64,000 nt of DNA from Paludibacteraceae bacterium (GTDB taxonomy: Bacteria > Bacteroidota > Bacteroidia > Bacteroidales > Paludibacteraceae). The stretch is from positions 1 to 64,000 of the forward strand of contig JAKSKX010000009.1 of NCBI GenBank assembly GCA_024401535.1, given 5' to 3'. Below, in pieces: positions 18,529-27,794 of the stretch. Below the pieces are notes generated by a model. The model had not been told where the DNA came from, made no database searches, and was given only the letters and a program-made list of their open reading frames with translations. Made by a program: the position numbers and the translations under genes. Within the stretch, counting starts at the first letter, position 1. Each line of letters begins with the position of its first letter.

Positions 18529-19083
18529 ATGTCAAGAATAGGTAAGTTGCCAATCAGCATTCCTTCTGGTGTTACTGTATCTTTCAAGGATAATGTAATC
18601 GCAGTAAAGGGTTCAAAAGGAGAGTTGTCTCAGTGGATCGATCCTTCAATTGAGGTTAAGGTAGAGGATGGTCAGATTTCTTTTAATAGATCTTCTGAGG
18701 ATGCTGAGTTTCGTTCAAAGCATGGTCTTTATCGTGCGCTAGTCAACAATATGGTTGTTGGTGTTACTGAGGGATATCGCAAGACTCTAGAGTTGGTCGG
18801 AGTTGGATACCGTGTTTCTAATCAGGGACAGACAATCGAGTTCTCTTTGGGTTACACTCACGCAATTTTCTTGCAGTTGCCTACTGAGATTAAGATTGAG
18901 ACTAAGAGTGAGAAGAACCAGAATCCAATTGTGATTCTTGAGAGTTGCGATAAGCAGCTACTTGGTCAAGTTTGCGCTAAGATTCGCTCATTCCGTAAGC
19001 CAGAGCCTTACAAGGGTAAGGGTATTAAGTTTGTCGGTGAGCAGATCAGAAGAAAGGCTGGTAAGTCTGCTGGTGCTAAGTAA
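18529..19083 (+). CDS. rplF: 50S ribosomal protein L6
   Basis: The 184-residue protein (MSRIGKLPISIPSGV) has two similar domains and the signature RKPEPYKGKGIKF near the C terminus. L6 lies close to the sarcin-ricin loop. Confidence 0.97.
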   Translation: MSRIGKLPISIPSGVTVSFKDNVIAVKGSKGELSQWIDPSIEVKVEDGQISFNRSSEDAEFRSKHGLYRALVNNMVVGVTEGYRKTLELVGVGYRVSNQGQTIEFSLGYTHAIFLQLPTEIKIETKSEKNQNPIVILESCDKQLLGQVCAKIRSFRKPEPYKGKGIKFVGEQIRRKAGKSAGAK

Positions 19084-19101
19084 CATTAATTATTATTTGT
19101 T

Positions 19102-19446
19102 ATGACAGATAAAAATCTTAGAAGAATCAAGATAAAGAAGAGTATCAGAAGTAAGGTTTCTGGTACTGCTTCAAGACCTCGTATGACTGTGTTCAGAAGC
19201 AACAAGCAGATTTATGTTCAGGTTGTTGATGACCAGAAGGGTGCTACTATCGTTTCTGCTTCATCTCTTAAGCTAGCTGATAAGGTTACAAAGAAGGAGC
19301 AGGCCGCTAAGGTAGGTGAGGTTATTGCAAAAAAGGCTATCGAGGCTGGTATCTCAGAGGTAGTCTTTGATAGAAATGGTTATTTGTATCATGGACGTAT
19401 CAAGGAGTTGGCTGATGCTGCTCGTAACGGTGGTCTTAAATTTTAA
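19102..19446 (+). CDS. rplR: 50S ribosomal protein L18
   Basis: The 114-residue protein has the basic N terminus [20 protein letters not shown] and the C-terminal [21 protein letters not shown]18 binds 5S rRNA with L5. Confidence 0.96.
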   Translation: MTDKNLRRIKIKKSIRSKVSGTASRPRMTVFRSNKQIYVQVVDDQKGATIVSASSLKLADKVTKKEQAAKVGEVIAKKAIEAGISEVVFDRNGYLYHGRIKELADAARNGGLKF

Positions 19447-19451
19447 TTGTT

Positions 19452-19973
19452 ATGGCAGTAGATACTAAGAATATCAAGGCTACTAGCTCTGATGTAGAGC
19501 TTAAGGATAGATTGGTTGCCATCAACCGTGTAACTAAGGTTACAAAGGGAGGTCGTGCATTCAGTTTCGCAGCTATCGTTGTTGTTGGTAATGAGGCTGG
19601 TGTTGTTGGATACGGACTTGGAAAGGCAAGTGAGGTTACAGCAGCAATTGCTAAGGCAGTAGAGGCAGCAAAGAAGAACGTTGTAAAGGTCCCTGTTCTT
19701 AAGGGTTCAATCCCTCACGAGACTGTTGCTAAGTTCGGTGGTGCTGATGTATTGTTGAAGCCAGCGTCTCACGGTACAGGAGTTAAGGCAGGAGGTGCCA
19801 TGCGTGCTGTTCTTGAGAGCGTAGGTATCACAGATGTGCTTGCTAAGTCTAAGGGTTCTTCCAACCCTCACAACTTGGTTAAGGCAACTATCAAGGCTCT
19901 TACTGAGCTTCGTGATCCTTATACAGTTGCTCAGAACAGAGGTATTTCTATGGATAAAGTTTTTAAAGGATAA
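19452..19973 (+). CDS. rpsE: 30S ribosomal protein S5
   Basis: The 173-residue protein has the double-stranded RNA-binding fold with [12 protein letters not shown]-like motif ([14 protein letters not shown]) and [21 protein letters not shown]5 affects decoding accuracy together with S4 and S12. Confidence 0.97.
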   Translation: MAVDTKNIKATSSDVELKDRLVAINRVTKVTKGGRAFSFAAIVVVGNEAGVVGYGLGKASEVTAAIAKAVEAAKKNVVKVPVLKGSIPHETVAKFGGADVLLKPASHGTGVKAGGAMRAVLESVGITDVLAKSKGSSNPHNLVKATIKALTELRDPYTVAQNRGISMDKVFKG

Positions 19974-19979
19974 TTACTT

Positions 19980-20156
19980 ATGGCTACTATCAAAATTAAG
20001 CAAGTTAGAAGTAAGATTGGTTGTCCAAAGAAGCAGAAGGCTACACTTGAAGCTTTGGGTTTGAAGAAGATCAATGCTGTAGTTGAGCTTGAGGATACAC
20101 CTTCTGTTTTGGGTATGGTTAACGCTGTTAAGCAGCTAGTGGTTGTAATTAAGTAA
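19980..20156 (+). CDS. rpmD: 50S ribosomal protein L30
   Basis: A 58-residue frame starting at 19980 ([20 protein letters not shown]) fits between rpsE and rplO with 6 and 12 base gaps. The pattern IKQVRSKIG...LGLKKINA...[11 protein letters not shown] is that of L30. It is short and easily missed by automatic calling. Confidence 0.96.
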   Translation: MATIKIKQVRSKIGCPKKQKATLEALGLKKINAVVELEDTPSVLGMVNAVKQLVVVIK

Positions 20157-20168
20157 TTAGAAAGAGTT

Positions 20169-20621
20169 ATGGATTTAAGTTCATTGAAACCTGCTCTAGG
20201 TTCTGTTAAGACTAGAAAGAGAATCGGTCGTGGTCCTGGTTCTGGACTTGGAGGAACATCTACTAGAGGTCATAAGGGTGCTAAGTCACGTTCTGGTTAT
20301 TCAAGAAAGATTGGTTTTGAGGGTGGTCAGATGCCTTTGCAGAGACGTCTTCCTAAGTATGGTGAGATGCATGTTTGCAAGCCAACTGTTTATAAGGCAA
20401 TCAATTTGTCTGATATCCAGGCTGTTTGTGATGCTAAGGGTCAGAATGTAGTTAATAAGGAGCTTCTTGTTAGCTGCGGTTTGGCTAGTGCTTCTGACAA
20501 TATCAAGGTTTTGGGTAACGGAACGCTATCTGCTAAGGTTAAGGTAGAAGCTGCTGCTTTCTCTAAGAGCGCAGTTGCTGCTATCGAGGCTGCTGGTGGA
20601 AGTGTAGAAATCAAGAAGTAA
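20169..20621 (+). CDS. rplO: 50S ribosomal protein L15
   Basis: The 150-residue protein has the Gly/Arg-rich N-terminal arm [20 protein letters not shown] and [15 protein letters not shown], both hallmarks of L15. Its stop overlaps the secY start by one base. Confidence 0.97.
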   Translation: MDLSSLKPALGSVKTRKRIGRGPGSGLGGTSTRGHKGAKSRSGYSRKIGFEGGQMPLQRRLPKYGEMHVCKPTVYKAINLSDIQAVCDAKGQNVVNKELLVSCGLASASDNIKVLGNGTLSAKVKVEAAAFSKSAVAAIEAAGGSVEIKK

Positions 20622-21970
20622 TGAAAGCAATTCAAACGATAAAAAATATTTGGAAGATAGAAGATTTGAGAACTAGAATTCTCTTTACAATTCTTCTTGT
20701 TACTATATATCGTTTTGGATCATTTATAGTTCTTCCGGGTATTATACCGGAAGGACTTGCACTTGAAAAACAGACTGAAGAGGGACTTATGTCTCTTTTG
20801 AACATGTTTTCAGGTGGTGCTTTCTCTAATGCTTCAATTTTTGCTCTTGGTATTATGCCATATATCTCGGCTTCTATTGTTATACAGCTTTTGACTATTG
20901 TATTTCCTGCAATTCAAAAGAAGCAAAAGGAGGGTGAGAGTGGACATAAGAAGATTACTCAGTACACAAGATACTTGACTGTATTCATTTTGTTGGTTCA
21001 GGGTTTTGCTTACCTTGTCAACTTAAAGATACAGTCTCCTGCCGCATTCCCTAATGGTGTAGAGAATAACATGTTCTTCATGATATCTTCTGTTATCTTG
21101 ATGTGCGCAGGTAGTATGTTTGTTATGTGGTTAGGAGAGAGAATTACTGACAAGGGTATTGGTAATGGTATTTCATTCATTATCTTGATCGGTATTCTTG
21201 CTCGTTTCCCAAGTGCTATAGTTAAACAGTTCGTTTCTGCTCTTGAGGGTAATGACGGAGGTTTGATTACGTTCTTCCTTGAGTTGGTTCTATTGTTCGT
21301 TTTGATTATGGCAGCTATTGCACTTGTTCAGGGTATTCGTCGAATCCCTGTTCAGTATGCAAAGCAGATTACTGCAACAAAAAGAGTTGAAGGTGTTCGT
21401 AGGTATATACCTTTGAAGGTTAATGCCGCTGGAGTTATGCCTATCATCTTTGCTCAAGCGCTAATGTTTATTCCTTTGGCAATTTTGCCTTTTGTTGCAA
21501 GTGATGAAACTGTTCAGTACGTTCAAAGCTTTATGGATATCAATAGTTGGAAGTATAACTTGATTTTTGCGGTCATGATTATACTCTTCACTTATTTCTA
21601 TACAGCTATCACAATTCAGCCACAGAACATGGCAGAGGATTTGAAGCGTAATGAAGGTTCCATACCAAAAGTAAAACCTGGTGCAGACACAGCAGAGTAC
21701 ATTGATGATGTGATGTCAAAAATTACTCTACCAGGCGCAATTTTCTTGGCTATTTTGGCTGTTATGCCTTCCATTGTTACTGGTCTTATTAGTGTTAATA
21801 GCCAGTTCGCTCAGTTCTTCGGTGGTACTTCTTTGTTGATCATGGTTGGAGTTGTGCTTGATACACTTCAGCAGGTTGAAGGTCATCTTTTGATGCATCA
21901 CTATGACGGATTGATGGAAGGTGGTCAGATTAGAGGAAGAAATGGAATTATTGCTCAAGAATCAATCTAA
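20621..21970 (+). CDS. secY: Protein translocase subunit SecY
   Basis: SecY forms the channel of the Sec translocon in the inner membrane. The 449-residue protein has ten predicted membrane segments, the GIMPYISASIVIQLL signature in the first third and FTYFYTAITIQPQNMAEDLKR-like cytoplasmic loop region (NMAEDLKRN) later. It overlaps rplO by one base. The methionine aminopeptidase gene map, often found next in this phylum, is missing; infA follows after 9 bases. Confidence 0.97.
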   Translation: MKAIQTIKNIWKIEDLRTRILFTILLVTIYRFGSFIVLPGIIPEGLALEKQTEEGLMSLLNMFSGGAFSNASIFALGIMPYISASIVIQLLTIVFPAIQKKQKEGESGHKKITQYTRYLTVFILLVQGFAYLVNLKIQSPAAFPNGVENNMFFMISSVILMCAGSMFVMWLGERITDKGIGNGISFIILIGILARFPSAIVKQFVSALEGNDGGLITFFLELVLLFVLIMAAIALVQGIRRIPVQYAKQITATKRVEGVRRYIPLKVNAAGVMPIIFAQALMFIPLAILPFVASDETVQYVQSFMDINSWKYNLIFAVMIILFTYFYTAITIQPQNMAEDLKRNEGSIPKVKPGADTAEYIDDVMSKITLPGAIFLAILAVMPSIVTGLISVNSQFAQFFGGTSLLIMVGVVLDTLQQVEGHLLMHHYDGLMEGGQIRGRNGIIAQESI

Positions 21971-21979
21971 TTAGTAGTT

Positions 21980-22198
21980 ATGGCTAAACAGGCAGCTATT
22001 GAGCAAGATGGTGTTATATTGGAGGCCTTGTCTAATGCAATGTTTAAAGTTGAATTAGAGAATGGCCACCAGTTAACAGCACACATTTCGGGAAAAATGC
22101 GAATGCATTATATTAAGATTTTACCTGGAGACAAGGTGAGGGTCGAGATTTCCCCTTATGATTTGTCTAAGGGAAGAATTGCTTTTAGATACAAATAG
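21980..22198 (+). CDS. infA: Translation initiation factor IF-1
   Basis: The 72-residue OB-fold protein has the IF-1 patterns [20 protein letters not shown] and the C-terminal [13 protein letters not shown]-1 occupies the ribosomal A site during initiation. It sits 9 bases after secY and 7 before rpmJ. Confidence 0.97.
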   Translation: MAKQAAIEQDGVILEALSNAMFKVELENGHQLTAHISGKMRMHYIKILPGDKVRVEISPYDLSKGRIAFRYK

Positions 22199-22205
22199 TA
22201 ATAAG

Positions 22206-22322
22206 ATGAAAGTTAAGGCTTCTATCAAAAAACGTACTCCTGAGTGCAAAATTGTACGTAGAAAGGGACGTTTGTACGTTATTAACAAAAAAAATCCTAA
22301 GTATAAGTTACGTCAAGGATAA
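22206..22322 (+). CDS. rpmJ: 50S ribosomal protein L36, zinc-ligand-poor form
   Basis: A 38-residue frame ([20 protein letters not shown]) has the correct length and basic composition of L36. The zinc-binding form has three Cys and one His (positions 11, 14, 27, 33). Here only Cys14 remains, with Thr, Asn and Tyr at the others, so zinc is unlikely to be bound. It is the usual infA-rpmJ-rpsM neighbour. Confidence 0.95.
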   Translation: MKVKASIKKRTPECKIVRRKGRLYVINKKNPKYKLRQG

Positions 22323-22330
22323 ATTTTTAT

Positions 22331-22338
22331 TATTTTTG
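22331..22338 (+). promoter_or_regulatory. Possible internal -7 element before rpsM
   Basis: TATTTTTG fits TAnnTTTG and lies 19 bases before the rpsM ATG, within an A/T-rich gap of 34 bases. No matching -33 element was seen. It may add transcription of the rpsM-rpoA-rplQ part or be a chance match. Confidence 0.3.
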
Positions 22339-22356
22339 CAAAAAAAATAAGATTTT

Positions 22357-22737
22357 ATGGCAGTAAGAATTGTCGGTGTGGATCTTCCACAGAACAAAAG
22401 AGGTGAGATTGGATTGACTTATATCTATGGTATTGGCCGTAGTGCAGCTTCCAAGATCCTTAACGAGGCTGGCGTTGATGTTAACATCAAGGTAAAGGAT
22501 TGGACAGATGATCAGGCAGCTAAGATTCGTGAGATTATTGGCGCTAATTACAAGGTCGAGGGAGACCTTCGTTCTGAAGTTCAGCTAAACATCAAGAGAT
22601 TGATGGATATCGGTTGTTACCGTGGTATTCGTCACCGTCTTGGTTTGCCTCTACGTGGTCAGAGTACTAAGAACAACGCACGTACAAGAAAGGGTAAGAA
22701 GAAGACAGTTGCTAACAAGAAGAAGGCAACTAAGTAA
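22357..22737 (+). CDS. rpsM: 30S ribosomal protein S13
   Basis: The 126-residue protein begins [20 protein letters not shown] and has the [20 protein letters not shown] signature with a basic C-terminal tail. S13 contacts the 50S subunit and P-site tRNA. Confidence 0.97.
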   Translation: MAVRIVGVDLPQNKRGEIGLTYIYGIGRSAASKILNEAGVDVNIKVKDWTDDQAAKIREIIGANYKVEGDLRSEVQLNIKRLMDIGCYRGIRHRLGLPLRGQSTKNNARTRKGKKKTVANKKKATK

Positions 22738-22760
22738 TAAGCCTCATAAGTAGATAAAAA

Positions 22761-23150
22761 ATGGCAAAAAAAGTAGTAGCAACAAAGAAAAGAGTAGTAA
22801 AAGTAGATGCTAATGGTCAGTTGCATGTACACAGCTCTTTTAACAACATCATCGTTTCTTTGACTAATTCTGAGGGTCAGGTTATTTCTTGGTCTTCAGC
22901 TGGAAAGATGGGTTTCCGTGGTTCTAAGAAGAACACTCCATACGCTGCTCAGATGGCAGCTCAGGATTGTGCTAAGGTCGCTTACGATCTTGGTTTGAGA
23001 AAGGTGATCGCTTATGTTAAGGGTCCTGGTAATGGTCGTGAGTCTGCAATCCGTACAGTACACGGTGCAGGTATCGAGGTAACTGAGATTAGAGATGTTA
23101 CACCACTACCTCATAATGGTTGTCGACCACCTAAGAAGCGTAGAGTTTAA
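22761..23150 (+). CDS. rpsK: 30S ribosomal protein S11
   Basis: The 129-residue protein has [35 protein letters not shown] and the C-terminal [18 protein letters not shown], all typical of S11 of the 30S platform. Confidence 0.97.
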   Translation: MAKKVVATKKRVVKVDANGQLHVHSSFNNIIVSLTNSEGQVISWSSAGKMGFRGSKKNTPYAAQMAAQDCAKVAYDLGLRKVIAYVKGPGNGRESAIRTVHGAGIEVTEIRDVTPLPHNGCRPPKKRRV

Positions 23151-23169
23151 TTCAATTTATTAATTGTTC

Positions 23170-23240
23170 TAATCTTTTCGGTTTTGAATGATTGCAATTG
23201 AATCCTCTCTGCAATCGCGGCTACAAAGTTAAAGAGATTA
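23170..23240 (+). promoter_or_regulatory. Structured leader before rpsD, possible S4-binding site
   Basis: In the 110-base gap between rpsK and rpsD, TAATCTTT (23170-23177) pairs with AAAGAGATTA (23231-23240, small bulge) and an inner perfect stem GATTGCA/TGCAATC joins 23190-23196 with 23210-23216. All other gaps in this part of the operon are 34 bases or shorter. S4 represses its own operon in other bacteria by binding a leader RNA, so an autoregulatory site is inferred. Confidence 0.5.
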
Positions 23241-23260
23241 GGCACTAAATTTTAGAAAGA

Positions 23261-23866
23261 ATGGCTAGATATATTGGCCCTAAAACTAGAATTTCTAGAA
23301 AGTTTGGTGAAGCTATCTTTGGTCCAGATAAGGTTCTTAAGAATAGAAATTTCCCTCCTGGACAGCATGGCGTTAACAAGAGAAAGAAGACATCTGAGTA
23401 TGGTACTCAGTTGAACGAGAAGCAGAAAGCTAAGTACACTTATGGAGTGCTAGAGCGTCAGTTCCGTAACCTTTTTGACAAGGCTGCTAGAGCTAAGGGT
23501 ATTACTGGTGAGATTTTGCTTCAGTTGTTGGAGTGCCGTCTAGATAACATCGTATTTAGATTGGGTATAGCTCCTACTAGAGCAGCTGCTCGTCAGTTGG
23601 TTTCTCACAAGCACATCGTTGTTGATGGTGAAGTTGTGAACATCCCTTCATATTCAGTTAAGCCAGGTCAGGTTATTGGTGTTCGTGAGAAGTCAAAGTC
23701 TTTAGAGGTAATCGCTGAATCTTTGTCAGGATTTAATCACAGTAAGTATGCTTGGTTAGAGTGGGATAACAATGAGATGGCTGGTAAGTATCTTCATATC
23801 CCTGAGCGTGCTGATATTCCTGAGAACATCAAGGAGCAGCTAATCGTAGAATTGTACTCTAAATAA
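23261..23866 (+). CDS. rpsD: 30S ribosomal protein S4
   Basis: The 201-residue protein has [35 protein letters not shown] and the S4 domain [20 protein letters not shown] with RQLVSHKHI. It lacks the four-Cys zinc knuckle of the zinc form. S4 starts 30S assembly. A structured gap lies in front of it. Confidence 0.97.
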   Translation: MARYIGPKTRISRKFGEAIFGPDKVLKNRNFPPGQHGVNKRKKTSEYGTQLNEKQKAKYTYGVLERQFRNLFDKAARAKGITGEILLQLLECRLDNIVFRLGIAPTRAAARQLVSHKHIVVDGEVVNIPSYSVKPGQVIGVREKSKSLEVIAESLSGFNHSKYAWLEWDNNEMAGKYLHIPERADIPENIKEQLIVELYSK

Positions 23867-23876
23867 TAATTAGTCC

Positions 23877-24869
23877 ATGGCTATACTTGCATTTCAAAGA
23901 CCCGATAAAGTAATAATGTTGGAGGCCGACAACTTTCATGGAAAGTTCGAGTTTCGTCCTCTTGAGCCTGGTTATGGCAACACTGTTGGTAATGCACTAA
24001 GACGCATTTTGCTCTCTTCTCTAGAGGGTTTTGCGATTACTTCTATTAAGATTAGTGGCGTTAACCACGAGTTTGATGTTATACCTGGTGTAATCGAAGA
24101 TGTCACTAATATCATTCTTAACTTGAAGCAGGTTCGTTTCAAGAAGAAGGTTGACGAATTCGAGGAAGAGAAGGTGACTATTTCTGTTTCGGGAACAGAA
24201 GTGTTCAAGGCTGGGGATATCTCAAAATGTTTAACTGGATTCGAGGTCTTGAATTCTGATTTCGTTATTTGTCACGTAGATCCAAGCGCTTCCTTCACTA
24301 TTGAGATGAAGATTGCAAAGGGTAGGGGATATGTGCCAGCTGACGAGAATAAGACTCCAGATTCTGAAATCGGTGTTATTGCTATCGACTCTATTTATAC
24401 TCCAATCAGAAATGTAAAGTATTCTGTAGAGAATTTCCGAGTAGAGCAAAAGACTGATTATGAGAAGTTGGTTATCGAGATCGATACAGACGGATCTATA
24501 CATCCAAAAGACGCTCTAAAGGAGGCTGCTAAGATTTTGATTTATCACTTTATGTTGTTCTCTGATGAGAGAATTACATTAGATGCTAGCGTCGATGGTG
24601 ATAATGAGGAGTTTGACGAGGAGGTATTGCATATGAGACAATTGCTTAAGACTAGATTGGTCGATATGGATTTGTCTGTACGTGCGCTTAATTGTCTAAA
24701 GGCTGCTGACGTTGATACTCTTGGTGAGTTGGTTGTCTTTAACAAGGCTGATTTGTTGAAGTTCAGAAACTTCGGTAAGAAGTCTCTAACAGAGTTGGAT
24801 CAGTTGCTTGATAATCTCAACTTGTCTTTCGGCATGGACATTTCAAAATTCAAATTAGATAAAGAGTAA
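23877..24869 (+). CDS. rpoA: RNA polymerase alpha subunit
   Basis: The 330-residue protein has the alpha-NTD dimerisation parts ([20 protein letters not shown]) and the C-terminal helix-hairpin-helix domain ([15 protein letters not shown]), which contacts activators and DNA. Genes for S13, S11, S4, alpha and L17 are in the classic alpha-operon order. Confidence 0.98.
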   Translation: MAILAFQRPDKVIMLEADNFHGKFEFRPLEPGYGNTVGNALRRILLSSLEGFAITSIKISGVNHEFDVIPGVIEDVTNIILNLKQVRFKKKVDEFEEEKVTISVSGTEVFKAGDISKCLTGFEVLNSDFVICHVDPSASFTIEMKIAKGRGYVPADENKTPDSEIGVIAIDSIYTPIRNVKYSVENFRVEQKTDYEKLVIEIDTDGSIHPKDALKEAAKILIYHFMLFSDERITLDASVDGDNEEFDEEVLHMRQLLKTRLVDMDLSVRALNCLKAADVDTLGELVVFNKADLLKFRNFGKKSLTELDQLLDNLNLSFGMDISKFKLDKE

Positions 24870-24874
24870 ATAAA

Positions 24875-25348
24875 ATGAGACACAATAAGAAATTCAACCA
24901 TCTTGGAAGAACTAAGGCTCATCGCGATGCTTTGCTTTCGAACATGGCTTGTTCTTTGATCAAGGCTAAGAGAATTAACACTACTTTGGCTAAGGCAAAG
25001 GAACTACGAAAGTACGTAGAGCCTCTATTGACTAAGTCTAAGGATGATTCTACTTCTTCTCGTCGTGTTGTATTCAGTTACCTACAGGATAAGGAAGTTG
25101 TTAAAGAGTTGTTCCAGGATGTAGCTCAGAAGATTGCTAACCGTCCAGGTGGATACACTCGTATCATTAAGACTGGTTTCCGTCTAGGTGATGCTGCAGA
25201 AATGTGCTTCATCGAGCTTGTTGACTACAACGAGAATATGCTTAAGTCTGACGCACCTAAGAAGGCTACAAGAACTCGTCGTTCTTCTAAGAAGAAGGCA
25301 GAGGCTGCAGAGGCTGAGGTAGTTGCTGAGGAGAAAGCTGCTGAGTAA
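24875..25348 (+). CDS. rplQ: 50S ribosomal protein L17
   Basis: The conserved L17 core ([20 protein letters not shown]...) covers about 115 residues. A Lys- and then Ala/Glu-rich tail brings the length to 157, as is common in Bacteroidetes. This is the last gene of the superoperon before a strong terminator. Confidence 0.97.
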   Translation: MRHNKKFNHLGRTKAHRDALLSNMACSLIKAKRINTTLAKAKELRKYVEPLLTKSKDDSTSSRRVVFSYLQDKEVVKELFQDVAQKIANRPGGYTRIIKTGFRLGDAAEMCFIELVDYNENMLKSDAPKKATRTRRSSKKKAEAAEAEVVAEEKAAE

Positions 25349-25356
25349 TAGTTATA

Positions 25357-25397
25357 ATCCCCTGCACTATGTATAAAGTGTAGGGGATTTTTGTTTT
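25357..25397 (+). terminator. Terminator of the ribosomal superoperon
   Basis: ATCCCCTGCACT (25357-25368) pairs with AGTGTAGGGGAT (25377-25388, one G-T pair), followed by a T-rich run. Confidence 0.85.
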
Positions 25398-25418
25398 TTC
25401 TTAAAAAGGATAGGGGCT

Positions 25419-26225
25419 ATGTATAGTTTCGCTTTTGCACTTATAAACAGTAGATTATCATATAAAGACTCGTTGGAGGCTTATACTCGTTATCGCCAAA
25501 ACCCTAAGGATTTTCTTGATTCCAATCCTCGGTTCAAGGAGATTTGCGAGGACTCTTATCTTTCTTTTGAAAAAGAGATTGAAATTACTCAGAAACAAGG
25601 AATTTGTTCTTGTTTGATTGATGACATCCAATATCCCAAATTACTAAAAGAATGTAGTGATGCACCTCTGCTGCTATATTCAAATTTTATGTTGGATCCT
25701 GCCATTCAGAAGTTCATTACTATCGTAGGATCCCGAGCATGTACGGAGTTAGGCAAGCAGTATGCAAGGGAAATAGTTGAAAAAATTGCTAAATGTTATC
25801 CCGGTTATGTAATTGTGACTGCTTCTGTACCAGGCATTGCTAACGTGGTTAGAGAACATGCCGCAACATTGAATGTCCCAGTTGTCACTGTTCTTGGTAC
25901 TGGTTTTCAACACATGCACATGTATGGAAGTGCTTTGCCATTTACAAATTGCATTTCTTCTCATCTTTGCGTTCAAAGGCCATCAAAGTCCGATTATATT
26001 CTAGCAAATATTATATTAGCAGGAATTTCTGAGAAGATAATTGTTGTTGAGAGTGGGGAGAAAAGCGGATGCATTGATGTTGCCAAAAGGGCATTGGATT
26101 ATGGTCATGACGTCTATACTGTTTTCGGACCTAATCTGACAGACTCTTTTTCAGGTAATTTTGCTTTGGTTAATTCCAACATCGCAACTGACTATAATAA
26201 TTTATTTCCTTTTCCTGTAGTATGA
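25419..26225 (+). CDS. Divergent DprA/Smf-like Rossmann protein
   Basis: DprA protects incoming single-stranded DNA and loads RecA. The 268-residue protein has the DprA outline: an N-terminal helical part, then VGSRACTELGKQYA (from about residue 102), a VLGTGF strand, ANIILAGISEKIIVVESG and an AKRALDYGHDVYTVFG ending. The usual SGGARGID-type motif is replaced by TASVPGIANVVREHA, and the C-terminal winged-helix domain is absent. It may be a second DprA paralogue with changed nucleic-acid binding. Its ATGA overlap with the next gene suggests coupling. No clear promoter was found in front; it lies 22 bases after the terminator region. Confidence 0.65.
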   Translation: MYSFAFALINSRLSYKDSLEAYTRYRQNPKDFLDSNPRFKEICEDSYLSFEKEIEITQKQGICSCLIDDIQYPKLLKECSDAPLLLYSNFMLDPAIQKFITIVGSRACTELGKQYAREIVEKIAKCYPGYVIVTASVPGIANVVREHAATLNVPVVTVLGTGFQHMHMYGSALPFTNCISSHLCVQRPSKSDYILANIILAGISEKIIVVESGEKSGCIDVAKRALDYGHDVYTVFGPNLTDSFSGNFALVNSNIATDYNNLFPFPVV

Positions 26226-27313
26226 AACAAATAGAGAAATACATAACTAGCATTTGTTTGTTCTTGTTGGTAATGGTATCTGCAAGGGCAGACATTTTTG
26301 AGTTTAAATATGACACGGAATCAATGTCGGCAGTTTTGACGGCTGTGTCAAAAGAAGCAAAGGGAGAAATTGTACTGCCGTCGTCAATTGAGTCGAACGG
26401 TAAATTATATTATGTAACCGCAGTAGGTAAAACTGCATTCAAGGGGTGTAAGAAGATTACATCCATATCCTTGCCTAATACAATAAAGTCCATTGGCGAG
26501 GGCGCATTCTATGAGTGTGAAAAACTAGAATCAGTAAATATCCCAGAGGGAATAAAGTCCATTGAGCATCATACATTCTATTTGACAGCAATTAAGGAGG
26601 TAGAATTACCTTTTTCGCTTAAAAGTATCGAGCATGACGCATTCCTTGCCTGTCATAGCCTTGAAACGGTGGTCATATCAAAAAATGTTGAGCATATAGG
26701 TGAATGGGCTTTCGGAGAGTGTAAAATGTTAGCTACTTTGGATATAGAAGATGAGGGAAAAACCTTGACAATAAAGGATCATGCCTTTGATAGAACCGGA
26801 ATCAAAGATTTGTATCTGCCGCGAAGAGTGAAGAATATGGGCGAGTACCTGTTCCATGGGTGCGAGCAACTGCAGTCGGCAAGAGTTCTTTCCTCAATTG
26901 AATCTTTGCCAAAGATGATGTTTGCTGACTGTTCCTCTCTGTTGAGGGTAACTTTGCCTGAAGGTGTGATGTCATTGGAATATGGATGTTTCTCTAATTG
27001 CAAGAAGTTGAACGGGATCATACTTCCTGGGTCTGTAATGAAGATAGGTGTGAACTGCTTCGACAGTTGTGAATCATTGGACAGTATAGTCATGCCAGGC
27101 GGTTTGACAGAGCTGGGTGAGACGGCGTTCTCTGATTGCAAGAAGTTGAAATCTATAACATTGCCAGTTAGTTTGAAGCGCTTGGCTCCAGGTACATTCA
27201 GCGGTTGTGTGTCTTTGATTTCAGTTGATGCCAAAGGTGTTGAAGAGGTTGGAGACTATGCCTTTTATGGATGCAAGAAACTTAGGACCAAAATATTGAA
27301 AGTAAATGAATAG
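26222..27313 (+). CDS. Secreted BspA-type leucine-rich repeat protein
   Basis: The 363-residue protein has a signal peptide ending near ARA and about 13 LRR_5 repeats of the form LPxxIKSIGEGAFYECEKLESV, each with an AF.xC-type turn. Such proteins act at the surface in adhesion or protein binding in other bacteria, but the role here is unknown. It has no visible type IX tail, so it may stay in the periplasm. It overlaps its upstream neighbour by 4 bases (ATGA) and the next gene by 8. Confidence 0.85.
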   Translation: MKQIEKYITSICLFLLVMVSARADIFEFKYDTESMSAVLTAVSKEAKGEIVLPSSIESNGKLYYVTAVGKTAFKGCKKITSISLPNTIKSIGEGAFYECEKLESVNIPEGIKSIEHHTFYLTAIKEVELPFSLKSIEHDAFLACHSLETVVISKNVEHIGEWAFGECKMLATLDIEDEGKTLTIKDHAFDRTGIKDLYLPRRVKNMGEYLFHGCEQLQSARVLSSIESLPKMMFADCSSLLRVTLPEGVMSLEYGCFSNCKKLNGIILPGSVMKIGVNCFDSCESLDSIVMPGGLTELGETAFSDCKKLKSITLPVSLKRLAPGTFSGCVSLISVDAKGVEEVGDYAFYGCKKLRTKILKVNE

Positions 27314-27791
27314 AGTTATATTTGCACTAGCGTCTTTATTTTTTATGCTTTCTTGCTCTTCCCAGAAGTCGAGCGAGACAACAGTTGTTGCCGAGGAACC
27401 TAAAGAAAACATAACAGACAAAATGGAAATTCGTCACCTCACATATAACGATTTTATTAAGGAAATCTTCAATTTCGAGCAGTCAACGGGGTGGTCCTAT
27501 AATGGAGATAAGCCAATCATCATAGATTTTTACGCAGATTGGTGTCAGCCTTGCAAGCAGATTTCCCCTATCCTTTCCTCTATAAACGAGGAGTACGAAG
27601 GGCTAATTAAGGTTTATAAGGTAAACATTGACGACGAGCCGGAGTTGGCGACAGCTTGCAGTGTGAAGTCTATTCCTGCCCTTATCTTTATCCCAATGGG
27701 AGAAAAAGAGCCGGTAACAAGTGTCGGTCTTATTGGTAAGAACGACTTCAGAAGCATTATCAAAGAGGTTTTTGGTATTTCAAGACCATAG
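27306..27791 (+). CDS. Thioredoxin-fold lipoprotein
   Basis: The 161-residue protein has a lipoprotein signal with Cys17 (FMLSC) and a thioredoxin domain with WCQPCK (79-84) and the cis-Pro SIPALIF (about 122-128). Both active-site Cys are present, so thiol-disulfide exchange in the periplasm is likely. The N-terminal linker is about 50 residues. It overlaps the LRR gene by 8 bases. Confidence 0.9.
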   Translation: MNRVIFALASLFFMLSCSSQKSSETTVVAEEPKENITDKMEIRHLTYNDFIKEIFNFEQSTGWSYNGDKPIIIDFYADWCQPCKQISPILSSINEEYEGLIKVYKVNIDDEPELATACSVKSIPALIFIPMGEKEPVTSVGLIGKNDFRSIIKEVFGISRP

Positions 27792-27794
27792 TAT

